Assembly (NCBI GenBank): GCA_021732745.1
Contig: JAKFUK010000003.1
Location: 124,001 to 188,000 of the forward strand
Source: Nevskia sp.
Lineage (GTDB): Bacteria; Pseudomonadota; Gammaproteobacteria; Nevskiales; Nevskiaceae
Direction: 5' to 3'
DNA length: 64,000 nucleotides
The position numbers were made by a program, and so were the translations under genes. This document shows positions 18,860 through 27,382 of this stretch, piece by piece. The number at the start of each line of letters is the position of its first letter. Positions within the stretch are counted from its first letter, which is position 1. Under the pieces are notes generated by a model that was given only the letters and a program-made list of their open reading frames with translations, was not told where the DNA came from and did no database searches.

Positions 18860-18888
18860 TAGTTCAGCGGATGAAGCGTGAATCAAAA

Positions 18889-19068
18889 GTTAATCGCAAA
18901 GGCGCAAAGAACAGCCAAGAGGAGAAAGGCAAAAGATAAGGAAACCGAACGTGACTGCACGTTGAAAATTGCGCGTCAACTCATTCTTCGACCTCGGTTT
19001 GTTCGTTCCCCTCAATTCCTCGCCTCTCTTTGCGTCCTTTCTTTTCCCTTTGCGCCTTTGCGTTTAAC
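18889..19068. repeat. Intergenic long inverted repeat (GCAAAGG family)
   Basis: This 180-bp element lies between the AtuA-like gene and ETF-QO. The left arm is GTTAATCGCAAAGGCGCAAA and the right arm ends TTGCGCCTTTGCGTTTAAC, with inner CTTTGCGTCCTTTCTTTTCC matching the copy at 1612-1713. The centre (about 100 bp) differs from that copy. The rest of the 367-bp gap holds the ETF-QO upstream region. Confidence 0.75.
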
Positions 19069-19095
19069 GGTTAGTTTCAAGCTTCTGCTCAGCCG

Positions 19096-20892
19096 TCAAA
19101 CCATGCCGCGCGGCACCGGAATCGGGTAATCCAGCGACATCTGCGCAAAGGCCTTGCCCTGCGGATCGCTGCGCAGGGACGCCGCGCCGCCGCCGCCGAG
19201 CGCATGACGCAGCAGGAAATTCAGGCTGTTGCTGGCCGGCAGGTCCCAGCGTTCGACAGACCCTTTGTCGGACAGCACATGCGCGAAGTAAGCCTGCACG
19301 GCAGTCGGCGTCAGGGCCGCGCGGATGTACGGCAGGTACTCCGGCTTGCGCGCAGCGACGCCGATATTGGCGTGGTCGCCCTTGTCACCGGAGCGGGCGA
19401 TGGCGAGGCGGATCAGCGGCACTTCGACGATCTCGCCATCAAAGATCGCCGCTGCCGGCTCCGCCTGCGGCGCAGGCGATTGATAGCCGCCCGCAGTCGG
19501 CACATCCACCGGAAACCGCTGCTCGCCGATCACCACTTCGATCGCCAGCCGATCCTTGGCCACCAGCGTCGAAAACAGCTTCGGCATCATGTTCGCTTCC
19601 GGGCGACCACTGCCGAAATAGCCGGTGTAGCCGGGCGACATCGCCGTCGCGGCCTGGGCGATTTCGCGAGCAAACAGCTTCATCGCCTTCGGGTTTGGAT
19701 GATGCACGGCGATCTTGACCACCACTTCGCGGGTCGCCGCCGCGCCCGGCCGGGCATGCGGCCCGTAGCTTTCCTCGGCCCCGATGCAATGGATGTCGAC
19801 GCCGGTGAAATCACCGAGCTGCTGTTCAAGCAACTGCCGGCGGATCTTTTCGATCACCGCCGTGGCCGAGGCCCGGCCCTTCTTCGCGGCGTCGATACCG
19901 CCGATCATGAACAGTGCCGCGCAGCGCATGCCGGCCGGATAAGTCGCGCTGGCCTTGTAATGTGCCGTCGGCGCGGTGCCGCGCGCGCCACTCACGCGAA
20001 CGCGATGTTCGCCAAGCTGTTCGAGCCGCACGTTGGTGAAATCGCAGGTGACATCGGGAAGCAGATAGGCACGCGGATCGCCGATCTCGTAGAGCATCTG
20101 CTCCAGCACCGTATTGACCGACACCAGCCCGCCGGTACCTTCCGGCTTGGTGATCACGAAGCTGCCGTCGGCCGCGCAGTCGACGATCGGGAAACCCATG
20201 TCGGCAAAGCCGGGGGCCGCCAATTCCCAATCGGTGAAATTGCCGCCGTTCGACTGCACACCGCATTCGACAATGTGGCCGGCGACGCTTCCCGCGGCCA
20301 GCAAGTCGTAATCGGTCGGCTGCCAGCCGAATTCGTGCATCAGCGGGCCGAGCACCACGGCGGAGTCGACACAGCGGCCGGTGATCACGATATCCGCGCC
20401 CGCCTCTAGTGCTTTCGCGATCGGGATCGCGCCGAGATAGGCGTTCAGCGACAGCAAGGTGGCCGGTGCCGGCGCGCCGCTTTCCCAGTCGAGGAGATCG
20501 GCAAATTCCTTCCGGCGCGGGATCAGGTCGTCGCCCAGCACCACCGCCACGCGCAAATCGACCCCAGCCTTTACAGCAGCCGCTTCAAGTGCCGCCTTGC
20601 AAGCCAGCGGATTGACGCCGCCGGCATTGGCCACCACCTTGACCCCTTGCCGGCGGATCTCCGGCAGCAGCGGGGCCATCACATGCTCGACGAAATCGTT
20701 GGCGTAACCCTCGTTGGCATCCTTCATCCGCTTGGCCGCGAGGATCGACATGGTGATCTCGGCCAGATAGTCGAAAACCAGGTAATCGACTTTTCCAAGG
20801 CGCAGCAACTGTGCCGCCGCCGTGTTCGTGTCGCCCCAGAACGCGGAAGCGCAGCCGATGCGGACGGATCGCGGGTTCGTTTGCGAATTCAT
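19096..20892 (-). CDS. atuA: AtuA-like acyclic terpene utilisation protein (DUF1446)
   Basis: AtuA homologues are encoded with geranyl-CoA carboxylase genes and are needed for growth on citronellol/geraniol in Pseudomonas; the biochemical role is unclear. The 598-residue protein has the N-terminal DUF1446 domain (about 1-450): RIGCASAFWGDTNTAA, LVFDYLAEITMSILA, NAGGVNPLAC and ITGRCVDSAVVLGPL. A C-terminal domain of about 100 residues (RLAIARSGDKGDHANIGVAA) belongs to the AtuA-type ferredoxin-like fold. It lies beyond the ETF genes, about 5.5 kb upstream of the carboxylase beta gene, on the same strand. It supports a terpenoid or branched acyl-CoA route over a plain leucine route. Confidence 0.85.
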   Translation of the reverse strand: MNSQTNPRSVRIGCASAFWGDTNTAAAQLLRLGKVDYLVFDYLAEITMSILAAKRMKDANEGYANDFVEHVMAPLLPEIRRQGVKVVANAGGVNPLACKAALEAAAVKAGVDLRVAVVLGDDLIPRRKEFADLLDWESGAPAPATLLSLNAYLGAIPIAKALEAGADIVITGRCVDSAVVLGPLMHEFGWQPTDYDLLAAGSVAGHIVECGVQSNGGNFTDWELAAPGFADMGFPIVDCAADGSFVITKPEGTGGLVSVNTVLEQMLYEIGDPRAYLLPDVTCDFTNVRLEQLGEHRVRVSGARGTAPTAHYKASATYPAGMRCAALFMIGGIDAAKKGRASATAVIEKIRRQLLEQQLGDFTGVDIHCIGAEESYGPHARPGAAATREVVVKIAVHHPNPKAMKLFAREIAQAATAMSPGYTGYFGSGRPEANMMPKLFSTLVAKDRLAIEVVIGEQRFPVDVPTAGGYQSPAPQAEPAAAIFDGEIVEVPLIRLAIARSGDKGDHANIGVAARKPEYLPYIRAALTPTAVQAYFAHVLSDKGSVERWDLPASNSLNFLLRHALGGGGAASLRSDPQGKAFAQMSLDYPIPVPRGMV

Positions 20893-20985
20893 GGAATTGC
20901 ACTGCCAAGGTCAGGGACTTCAATCTGCCGGATGCCGGGCGTGATTGCCAGAACAACGGGGCTTACCGGTCGTGACAAAAAGGTT

Positions 20986-21149
20986 CTCACGCGGAGAACG
21001 CAGAGGACGCGGAGAAAAGCAAAAGCGGGACAATTAAAAAAGGAGAACACGAAAAAAGCTTTCTTTGTGCCTTCGTATCCCGGACTTCTTTGCCTTGCGC
21101 TTCTCTCGCTTGAGTCTTTCTCTGCGGTCTTTGCGTACTCCGCGTGAGA
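20986..21149. repeat. Intergenic long inverted repeat (GAGAACGCGGAG family)
   Basis: This 164-bp element fills most of the gap between pgpA and the AtuA-like gene. The left arm is TCTCACGCGGAGAACGCAGA and the right arm ends GTACTCCGCGTGAGA. The arms match those at 10521-10627 and 30515-30595, while the centre is different and A/T-richer. No convincing gene lies in the gap. Confidence 0.75.
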
Positions 21150-21159
21150 CCCGCTTTTC

Positions 21160-21693
21160 TTAGCCAAGCAGAATCAGGCCCCACCAGAGCGCAACAGCAG
21201 CAAACAGCCCCGCCACCAGATCATCGACCATGATCCCGATGCCGCCCTGCAAGCGGGCATCGAGCCAACTGATTGGCCATGGCTTCCAGATGTCGAAAAT
21301 GCGGAACAGAACGAACGCGGCGATCAGGCCCGGAATCAGGCCGTGGCGGTTCAGCGCGAACACCGGCAGCAGGGGTGCGGCGGCAATCACATAGCCGACG
21401 ATTTCGTCGAACACGATGCCGCCGTAGTCGTGCACGCCGAGCCGGCGTGCGGATTCTCCGCATAGCCAGCAGCCGAACACGCTGAGCGCGATGGTGAGCA
21501 TCGCGAACAGCGGCAGGCTCAGATTCATCACCGCGAGGAACAGCGGGATGCCGACCAGCGTGCCCGCCGTGCCCGGGCCTTTCGGCACCAGGCCGGTGCC
21601 GAAGCCGAAGGCGAGCAGATGCACCGGCGAAGCGAAGATGACCGAGGCTTGCGGTCGCCAGGCATTGCGGGCGGACTTCCCGCCTCGGCTCAT
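21160..21693 (-). CDS. pgpA: Phosphatidylglycerophosphatase A
   Basis: PgpA removes the phosphate from phosphatidylglycerophosphate to give phosphatidylglycerol at the inner membrane. The 177-residue protein has the family pattern FGFGTGLVPKGPGTAGTLVG near the N-terminus, VHDYGGIVFDEIVGY with the acidic metal-binding residues, and FRIFDIWKPWPISWLD. At least three hydrophobic helices are visible. The start at 21693 gives the expected length; a longer frame to 21780 would overlap the upstream esterase. pgpA usually follows thiL; here an esterase and murI lie between. The esterase stop is 4 bp upstream. Confidence 0.93.
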   Translation of the reverse strand: MSRGGKSARNAWRPQASVIFASPVHLLAFGFGTGLVPKGPGTAGTLVGIPLFLAVMNLSLPLFAMLTIALSVFGCWLCGESARRLGVHDYGGIVFDEIVGYVIAAAPLLPVFALNRHGLIPGLIAAFVLFRIFDIWKPWPISWLDARLQGGIGIMVDDLVAGLFAAVALWWGLILLG

Positions 21694-21697
21694 CGGC

Positions 21698-22765
21698 TCA
21701 GCGCCGGAAGCCGCTAACGAAATTCCACAAGAGGCCGGTGGCGTGGATGTCCTGCGTCGTGGTGCCCACGAACGAGGCATCGCCGCCCGGCCAGCCGTGG
21801 CCGCCGCCTTCGATGGTGTACAGCTCCAGCCGGGTGCCGCCTGCGCAACCGGTGTACTGATCGCGTTGCACGCGGGTGCCGTCGATCACGCGGTCCGGCA
21901 GCGTGGTTGCGACGATGCCGCCGCAGCGCTGCTGATCGTTCCAGAACGTCAGCGTGCCGGCCGCCGAACGCTGGCCGTTGGCCTGCTCCGGAAACACGCC
22001 GTTGTAGGCGACGATCAGGTCGGCGTTGCCGAGAAAGTAGATCTTCGGTCGCTGCACGGCAGGATTGCAGGTAGCGACCAGCGAATTGCGCATGGTCGCG
22101 CCGTCGATCGCGAACGCGGCGATCTTGTCCGAACGGTCGCAGGCCAGACGCTGGGTCATGAAGCCGCCGCTGGAAAAGCCGGTGGCGTAGACGCGGTTGG
22201 CGTCGATGCTGCCCTGGGCGGCAAGGGTGTCGATGATCAGGGTAATGAAGCGCACATCGTCGGAACGGCCGGCCGCCGCTTCGTCATTCCAGCCGCCGGC
22301 ATTGGATTGCGGCAGCACCACCCAGAAGCCCTGGGTCAGCGCGTAATCGGCGACATCGGTCAGATTCGCCATCGTTTCCGAAGACGTGAACGAAGGGTGC
22401 AGCATCACCAGCAGCGGCGGATTGCTGAGGGTGGCCTCCGGCCGCAGCAGGATGTAGCGGCGCGTCTCGCCGTCGACATTGATCTGCGTCGAGGTCGCCG
22501 AGGTGCCGACGGCGATGCGGGTCACGCCGCTGCCGGTGTTGACGTTCTGCTGCTCGATCGTTCCGCCGGGGACCAGAAAGCCGTTTTCAGGGTCGATGGT
22601 GACGGTGGGCGTCGGCCCGGGTCCGGGGCCAGGACCTGGGCCGGGACCGCCGGGGCCGGGATTCACCGGATCGTCGTCGGCGGCATCGCTGCCACCACCC
22701 GAACAGGCCGACAGTGCGGCACAGGCCAACAGCATCGCGATCAACGTCGCTTGCAAATTTTTCAC
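21698..22765 (-). CDS. PHB depolymerase-family esterase lipoprotein
   Basis: This predicted surface or periplasmic alpha/beta-hydrolase belongs to the LpqC/PHB depolymerase-like family; the substrate (polyester, feruloyl ester or other) is not known. The 355-residue protein starts at a GTG (22765) behind a strong GGGGGGAG ribosome binding site. It has a signal peptide with lipobox LSAC, then a Gly-Pro repeat linker (PGPGPGPG). Catalytic candidates are Ser in GFSSGG, Asp in LGNADLIV and His in GGGHGWPGG. Internal cysteines (CDRS, CNPA, QRCGG, TGCAGG) may form disulfides. It lies between murI and pgpA. Confidence 0.88.
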   Translation of the reverse strand: MKNLQATLIAMLLACAALSACSGGGSDAADDDPVNPGPGGPGPGPGPGPGPTPTVTIDPENGFLVPGGTIEQQNVNTGSGVTRIAVGTSATSTQINVDGETRRYILLRPEATLSNPPLLVMLHPSFTSSETMANLTDVADYALTQGFWVVLPQSNAGGWNDEAAAGRSDDVRFITLIIDTLAAQGSIDANRVYATGFSSGGFMTQRLACDRSDKIAAFAIDGATMRNSLVATCNPAVQRPKIYFLGNADLIVAYNGVFPEQANGQRSAAGTLTFWNDQQRCGGIVATTLPDRVIDGTRVQRDQYTGCAGGTRLELYTIEGGGHGWPGGDASFVGTTTQDIHATGLLWNFVSGFRR

Positions 22766-22892
22766 GACTCCCCCCGAGGCGCAGATATGAGTCCGCATGA
22801 TTCCATTGCCGAACTGCGGCACGACTCCGTCGATTGCGCGAGCGGTTGCCCGGGCGCGATGACGGGTAAAGCAACGTGTTGCGACGATGGGC

Positions 22893-23684
22893 TCATGCGA
22901 TGAAAGCCTGCACGCGCATGCCCTGACCCCAAAGCCGACTGCCGATCGTCATCATTTGTTGCGGGTCGCCGCTGCTGTGCCATCGCAATACGGCAGCAGG
23001 CCGGTCCGCGGATGCGAGCGTAGCCGGCAGCAGGCTGTCGACCCGCCGGGCGACGGCCGCGCCGGTATCCAGCAGGATGATTCCCGGGCCGACGATCTCA
23101 GCAAGCGGGGCGCGCAGGAAAGGATAGTGCGTGCAGCCGAGCACCAGCACATCGGCCCCGGCGGCGACCAATGGCCGCGCGTATTCGGCCAGCAGGCGAC
23201 GGGTTTCCGGGCCGTCCAGATCGCCGTTCTCGACCTGTTCGACCAGCCCCGGACAGGGCTGGGTGATCACCCGCACCGTGCCGCGATGGCGGTCGATCAG
23301 CCGATGCAGCTTGTCGCCGGCCAGGGCAGCACCCGTGGCCAGCACGCCGATCACGCCGCTCTGCGTCGCCGCGACCGCCGGCTTGACGGCCGGCTCCATG
23401 CCGACGAAGGGCACCGAGTAATGGGCGCGCAGGTATTCCACGGCGGCGATGGTCGCGGTGTTGCAGGCGACCACGATCAGCTGCGCGCCCTGCCCGAGCA
23501 GGAATTCCGTAATGATTTCAGCGCGCTCGATGATCTGGTCGGCGGACTTGCCGCCGTAGGGGCAATGGCCGGAATCGGCGACGTAGATCGTCGACAGGTC
23601 CGGCCGCCGGGCGACGATCTCGCGCAGCACGCTCAGGCCGCCGAGGCCGGAATCGAAGACACCGATCGGCGCGGGCTCAGCCAT
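22893..23684 (-). CDS. murI: Glutamate racemase
   Basis: MurI makes D-glutamate for peptidoglycan. The 263-residue protein has the N-terminal IGVFDSGLGGLSVLREI with the conserved Asp and Ser, the first catalytic cysteine in VACNTATI and the second in LGCTHYPFL. YVADSGHCPYG is also conserved. The start at 23684 (MAEPAPIGVFDSG) overlaps the thiL stop by 8 bp and is preferred over 23702. It is thus probably translated with thiL, an unusual location since murI is not a normal member of the rib-nusB-thiL group. A 127-bp gap follows before the esterase. Confidence 0.95.
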   Translation of the reverse strand: MAEPAPIGVFDSGLGGLSVLREIVARRPDLSTIYVADSGHCPYGGKSADQIIERAEIITEFLLGQGAQLIVVACNTATIAAVEYLRAHYSVPFVGMEPAVKPAVAATQSGVIGVLATGAALAGDKLHRLIDRHRGTVRVITQPCPGLVEQVENGDLDGPETRRLLAEYARPLVAAGADVLVLGCTHYPFLRAPLAEIVGPGIILLDTGAAVARRVDSLLPATLASADRPAAVLRWHSSGDPQQMMTIGSRLWGQGMRVQAFIA

Positions 23685-24627
23685 GCGCGGCGCTGCCATC
23701 ATCGAAATGGCGATAGCCGTGCTGTGGGCCGTCGATGGGCAGGCCGCCGCGCGTCCAGCGCAGACCAGGCTCGGCGCTGATCACGCCGATCGCGGTCAGC
23801 GTGGTTCCTGTCGCTTCGACTGCCGCCCGCGCTTCACGCAAGCGCGACGACGGCAGGCAGACGCAGAGTTCGTAGTCGTCGCCGCCTGCGGCTTGCAAGG
23901 TCAGACGCTCGGCGGATTCGGTCGCGAGGGCGAAGGCTTCCGACATCGGCAATGTTTCGGCGTCGAGTTCCGCACCCATGCCGCTCGCCGCCAGCACATG
24001 GCCGAGATCGCCGGCCAGGCCATCGGACAGGTCGATCGCCGCTGTCGCGATGCCACGCAGGGCAAGCCCGGCGTCGATGCGCGGCGTCGGGCGATCCAGA
24101 CGCTGTTGCAGTGCCGGCGCGCGACCGGACAGCGCCAGTGCGGCGTCGCCCAGCGTGCCGGTGACGCAGACGACATCGCCGGCTTTGGCACCCTCGCGGC
24201 GCAGTGCCGTGCCAGCCGGTGCGCTGCCGACCGCGGTAATGGTGATCGACAGCGGTCCGCGCGTCGTGTCGCCACCGACCAGGGCGATGCCGTGCTGCTC
24301 GCTCAGTTCTCGCAGGCCATCGGCAAACCCGGCCAGCCAGTCTTCATCAGACGACGGCAGGGTCAGCGCCAGCAGGCACCACAGTGGCTTGGCACCCATC
24401 GCCGCGAGGTCGGACAGGTTCACGGCCAGCGCTTTCCAGCCGATGTCATGCGCAACGGTGTCGAGCGGGAAATGGCGACCGGCGACCAGCGTGTCGCTGG
24501 TCATCAGCAACTCATGGCCGGGCGGCGGAATCAGGATGGCTGCGTCGTCTCCGATCCCAAGGCGGACGCCGGAAGCACTGTCTGTCAGGCCGGCGAAATA
24601 TCGGCGGATGAGTGAAAACTCATCCAA
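23677..24627 (-). CDS. thiL: Thiamine-monophosphate kinase
   Basis: ThiL phosphorylates thiamine monophosphate to the active diphosphate with ATP. The 316-residue protein starts DEFSLIRRYF, then has GIGDDAAIL (Mg-ATP binding) and SDTLVAGRHF. ALAVNLSDLAAMGA and VGGDTTRGPLSIT follow, and IDLSDGLAGDLGHVL is near residue 210. The start is a TTG at 24627 with AGGG 8 nt upstream. A second TTG at 24633 overlaps the nusB TGA by 4 bp and is an alternative. Longer readings of this frame run through nusB and are not real. It is translationally linked to nusB upstream and murI downstream. Confidence 0.93.
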   Translation of the reverse strand: MDEFSLIRRYFAGLTDSASGVRLGIGDDAAILIPPPGHELLMTSDTLVAGRHFPLDTVAHDIGWKALAVNLSDLAAMGAKPLWCLLALTLPSSDEDWLAGFADGLRELSEQHGIALVGGDTTRGPLSITITAVGSAPAGTALRREGAKAGDVVCVTGTLGDAALALSGRAPALQQRLDRPTPRIDAGLALRGIATAAIDLSDGLAGDLGHVLAASGMGAELDAETLPMSEAFALATESAERLTLQAAGGDDYELCVCLPSSRLREARAAVEATGTTLTAIGVISAEPGLRWTRGGLPIDGPQHGYRHFDDGSAAHG

Positions 24628-24629
24628 GA

Positions 24630-25112
24630 TCAATGCCCTGCGCTGATCTCGTGGACCCGCGTCAGACGCGCGATCTTGTCGAGCACGCCGTTGACGAACT
24701 TGTAGCCGTCTTCGGCACCGAACACCTTGGCGAGATTGACCGCTTCGTTGACCACCACCTTGTACGGCACTTCCGGGCGGTGGTTCAGCTCGTACGCGCC
24801 CATCAGCAGCACCGAATATTCCACCGGATCGAGCTGATTCAACGGCCGATCCAGATGCGGCACGATCTGCGTGGTCAGCACCGCCGCTTCGTTCACCGTG
24901 CCGTGCAGCAACTCGGTGAAATAGGTCGGATCGGCGCGGCCGAAGCCGTCCGGCATCTCGCGGAATTCCTTGATCAGGGTCTCGGTCGCGGTCTGGTTGA
25001 GGATCCACTGATACAGCGCCTGCACCGTGAGCCGACGGGCAAGGCCGCGACGACTCGTGGGGTTGACGCCCTGCCCGGCCTGCGGGCTGCCCGGCTCAGA
25101 CACCGACTTCAT
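24630..25112 (-). CDS. nusB: Transcription antitermination factor NusB
   Basis: NusB binds boxA RNA with NusE (S10) to allow antitermination of rRNA operons. The 160-residue protein has the all-helical family pattern: RRLTVQALYQWILNQ, then FTELLHGTV, then LDRPLNQLDPVEYSVLLMGAYEL, and finally VVVNEAVNLAKVFGAEDGYKFVNGVLDKIA near the C-terminus. It overlaps ribH by 17 bp upstream and sits 2 bp from the preferred thiL start. This is the conserved ribH-nusB-thiL order. Confidence 0.96.
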   Translation of the reverse strand: MKSVSEPGSPQAGQGVNPTSRRGLARRLTVQALYQWILNQTATETLIKEFREMPDGFGRADPTYFTELLHGTVNEAAVLTTQIVPHLDRPLNQLDPVEYSVLLMGAYELNHRPEVPYKVVVNEAVNLAKVFGAEDGYKFVNGVLDKIARLTRVHEISAGH

Positions 25113-25620
25113 CCAGCAGCGCGATCATTTCCAGCATCGCGGCGGCGGCCTCGTAGCCCTTGTTGGTCTTGCCGGGTTTGCAGCGTTCGAAAGCCTGCTC
25201 GGCAGTGTTGACCGTCAGCACGCCGAAGCCGAGCGCGGTCTTGTAGATCTGCGAGGCCTCGCGCAAGCCGCGCGAGCATTCACCGGCGACGAAATCGAAG
25301 TGCGGCGTGTCGCCGCGGATCACCGCACCGAGCGCGACCACACCATCGAAATTGCCGCTGTCCATCAGTGCCGACACCGCCAGCGGCAGCTCGAAGGCAC
25401 CCGGGGCGTGGAAGTGCTTGACGTTGGCCGGGGCGACGCCCCAGTCCTTCAGGCACTTGACGACGCCTTCGTTCAAGGCCTCGACGATCTCGACATTCCA
25501 GCGCGTCGCGATCACCGCGATGCGCTTGTGGCGGAACGCACCCTTGGCGGGCTTCGGTGGCGCGGCGTAACCGCTCTTGTGAGCGACGGGCAACGGGGTC
25601 TTCGGGGCGGCTTTCGGCAC
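25096..25620 (-). CDS. ribH: 6,7-dimethyl-8-ribityllumazine synthase
   Basis: RibH condenses 5-amino-6-ribitylamino-uracil with 3,4-dihydroxy-2-butanone 4-phosphate, the step before riboflavin. The 174-residue protein has IAVIATRWNVEIVEALNEGV, the FHAPGAFELPLA substrate-binding motif, ALGAVIRGDTPHFDFVAGECSRG containing the catalytic His, and GFGVLTVNTAEQAFER. The start is a GTG at 25620, 10 bp after the ribB stop; an ATG further up would overlap ribB by 71 bp. The first 30 residues are a Lys/Pro/Ala-rich extension longer than usual. Confidence 0.95.
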   Translation of the reverse strand: MPKAAPKTPLPVAHKSGYAAPPKPAKGAFRHKRIAVIATRWNVEIVEALNEGVVKCLKDWGVAPANVKHFHAPGAFELPLAVSALMDSGNFDGVVALGAVIRGDTPHFDFVAGECSRGLREASQIYKTALGFGVLTVNTAEQAFERCKPGKTNKGYEAAAAMLEMIALLDEVGV

Positions 25621-25630
25621 GTAGGAACTC

Positions 25631-26788
25631 TTAGTGAATGTGAACGTATTCAACGACTTCGAGACCGAAGCCGGACAGCGCCTGCATGCGGTACGAGGCA
25701 CCCGACAGCACGCGCATCCGGCGCACGCCGAGGTCGATCAGGATCTGCGCGCCGATGCCGTAGGTGCGCAAGGATTGCGCATCGTCACCGGCTGATGCCG
25801 TCGGTGTCGCCGCATGCGGCGTCGACAGGGCAATGATCTGCTTGACCAGATCGCGCGGCGAGGCCGTCTTGCGCAGCAGCACCACGACCCCGCTGCCTTC
25901 CTCGGCGATGCGCTTCATTGCCTTGCGCAGCGGCCAGGAGAAATCGGCGTGCTCCACACAGAGCACGTCGGACAGCAGATTGCCGACGTGGACGCGGACC
26001 AAGGTCGGCTTGTCGGCTTCGACGTTGCCGCGAACAAGCGCCAGATGCAGCGTGTTCTCGACCGCGTCCTGGTAAGTCACCAGGCGGAAATCGCCAAATT
26101 CGGTGCGCACCGTGGTTTCGGCAACGCGCTCGATGGTGTGCTCGTGGTGCAGGCGGTAGCGGATCAGGTCGGCAATGGTGCCGATCTTGAGGTTGTGCTC
26201 GCGGGCGAAGATTTCCAGGTCCGGACGGCGGGCCATGGTGCCGTCTTCATTGAGGATTTCGACGATCACCGAAGCCGGTTCCAGCCCGGCAAGACGGGCC
26301 AGATCGCAGCCCGCTTCGGTATGGCCGGCGCGGGTCAGCACGCCACCCGGCTGGGCCATCAGCGGGAAGATGTGGCCCGGCTGGACCAGATCTTCTGGAC
26401 GGGCATCGGCCTTCACGGCGGCGCGCACGGTGACCGCGCGATCGTGTGCCGAGATGCCGGTGGTGACGCCCTGCGAGGCTTCGATCGACACCGTGAACGC
26501 GGTCTGATGCAGGTCATCGCCGTAGGCGACCATCGGCGGCAGGCGCAGCTGGCGGCAGCGTTCGGCGGTCAGGGTCAGGCAGATCAGGCCACGGCCGAAA
26601 CGGGCCATGAAGTTGATGTCTTCGGGCCGGCAATGGCTGGCGGCCATGATCAGATCGCCTTCGTTCTCGCGATCCTCGTCGTCCATGATGACGACCATCT
26701 TGCCGGCCTTGATGTCGGCAATGATGTCTTCGGTGCTGTCGAGTCCGCGCAGGGCGCGGGCGTCGGAAATCGGGTGGACGTTACTCAC
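25631..26788 (-). CDS. ribB: 3,4-dihydroxy-2-butanone 4-phosphate synthase with degenerate GTP cyclohydrolase II domain (RibBX)
   Basis: The N-terminal domain (about 1-205) is an intact DHBP synthase, making the four-carbon riboflavin precursor from ribulose 5-phosphate. It has [29 protein letters not shown] and the acidic metal site. The C-terminal half (about 215-385) aligns with GTP cyclohydrolase II, but its three zinc cysteines are missing. The expected C-x10-CxC positions read Asn270, His280 and Asp282 in [17 protein letters not shown]. It is therefore a RibBX hybrid of the kind known to lack GTP cyclohydrolase II activity, and a separate ribA must lie elsewhere. It overlaps ribE by 8 bp. 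Confidence 0.93.
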   Translation of the reverse strand: MSNVHPISDARALRGLDSTEDIIADIKAGKMVVIMDDEDRENEGDLIMAASHCRPEDINFMARFGRGLICLTLTAERCRQLRLPPMVAYGDDLHQTAFTVSIEASQGVTTGISAHDRAVTVRAAVKADARPEDLVQPGHIFPLMAQPGGVLTRAGHTEAGCDLARLAGLEPASVIVEILNEDGTMARRPDLEIFAREHNLKIGTIADLIRYRLHHEHTIERVAETTVRTEFGDFRLVTYQDAVENTLHLALVRGNVEADKPTLVRVHVGNLLSDVLCVEHADFSWPLRKAMKRIAEEGSGVVVLLRKTASPRDLVKQIIALSTPHAATPTASAGDDAQSLRTYGIGAQILIDLGVRRMRVLSGASYRMQALSGFGLEVVEYVHIH

Positions 26789-27380
26789 TGCGGGCCTCCA
26801 GCAGGCGTTCGAGATAGCGCGCGATCAGGTCGACTTCGAGGTTGACCGCGCCACCCGGCTCCAGACCCCCCAGGGTCGTGTGCTCCCAGGTATGCGGCAC
26901 GATGTTGACCTCGAACCGGCAATGATCGACGGCGTTGACCGTCAAGCTTACTCCGTCGATGGCCACCGAGCCCTTGCGGGCGATGTAGCGGGCGATCGAC
27001 TTCGGCGCTTCAAACGTCAGTCGCCAGGAGCGCGCATCGACATGTTTCTCGACCAGATGACCGACGCCATCGACATGGCCGGACATCATGTGGCCGCCGA
27101 GCGGCTTCTGCGGCGTCAGCGCCCGTTCCAGGTTCAGCTTTGTTCCGACCTGCCAGTGGCGCGCGGTGGTCGCATCCAGCGTTTCGACCGAGACATCGGC
27201 GACGAAAGCCTTGCCCGGCAGGGCGACGGCGGTCAGGCAGACGCCGTTGCTGGCAATCGAATCGCCGAGATTGACGCCGTCCAGATAGGGGCCGTCTGTG
27301 GCGATGGTCAGGCGCACATCGCCGCCGACCTGCTCGATCCTGTCGACTCTCCCGAGCGCTTCAACGATTCCGGTAAACAT
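26781..27380 (-). CDS. ribE: Riboflavin synthase (alpha chain)
   Basis: This enzyme dismutates two molecules of 6,7-dimethyl-8-ribityllumazine to riboflavin. The 199-residue protein has the characteristic N-terminus [13 protein letters not shown] and two lumazine-binding repeats. The first is marked by [15 protein letters not shown], the second by [17 protein letters not shown], with [13 protein letters not shown] between them. It lies between ribD (2-bp gap) and ribB (8-bp overlap). Confidence 0.96.
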   Translation of the reverse strand: MFTGIVEALGRVDRIEQVGGDVRLTIATDGPYLDGVNLGDSIASNGVCLTAVALPGKAFVADVSVETLDATTARHWQVGTKLNLERALTPQKPLGGHMMSGHVDGVGHLVEKHVDARSWRLTFEAPKSIARYIARKGSVAIDGVSLTVNAVDHCRFEVNIVPHTWEHTTLGGLEPGGAVNLEVDLIARYLERLLEARSE

Positions 27381-27382
27381 CC

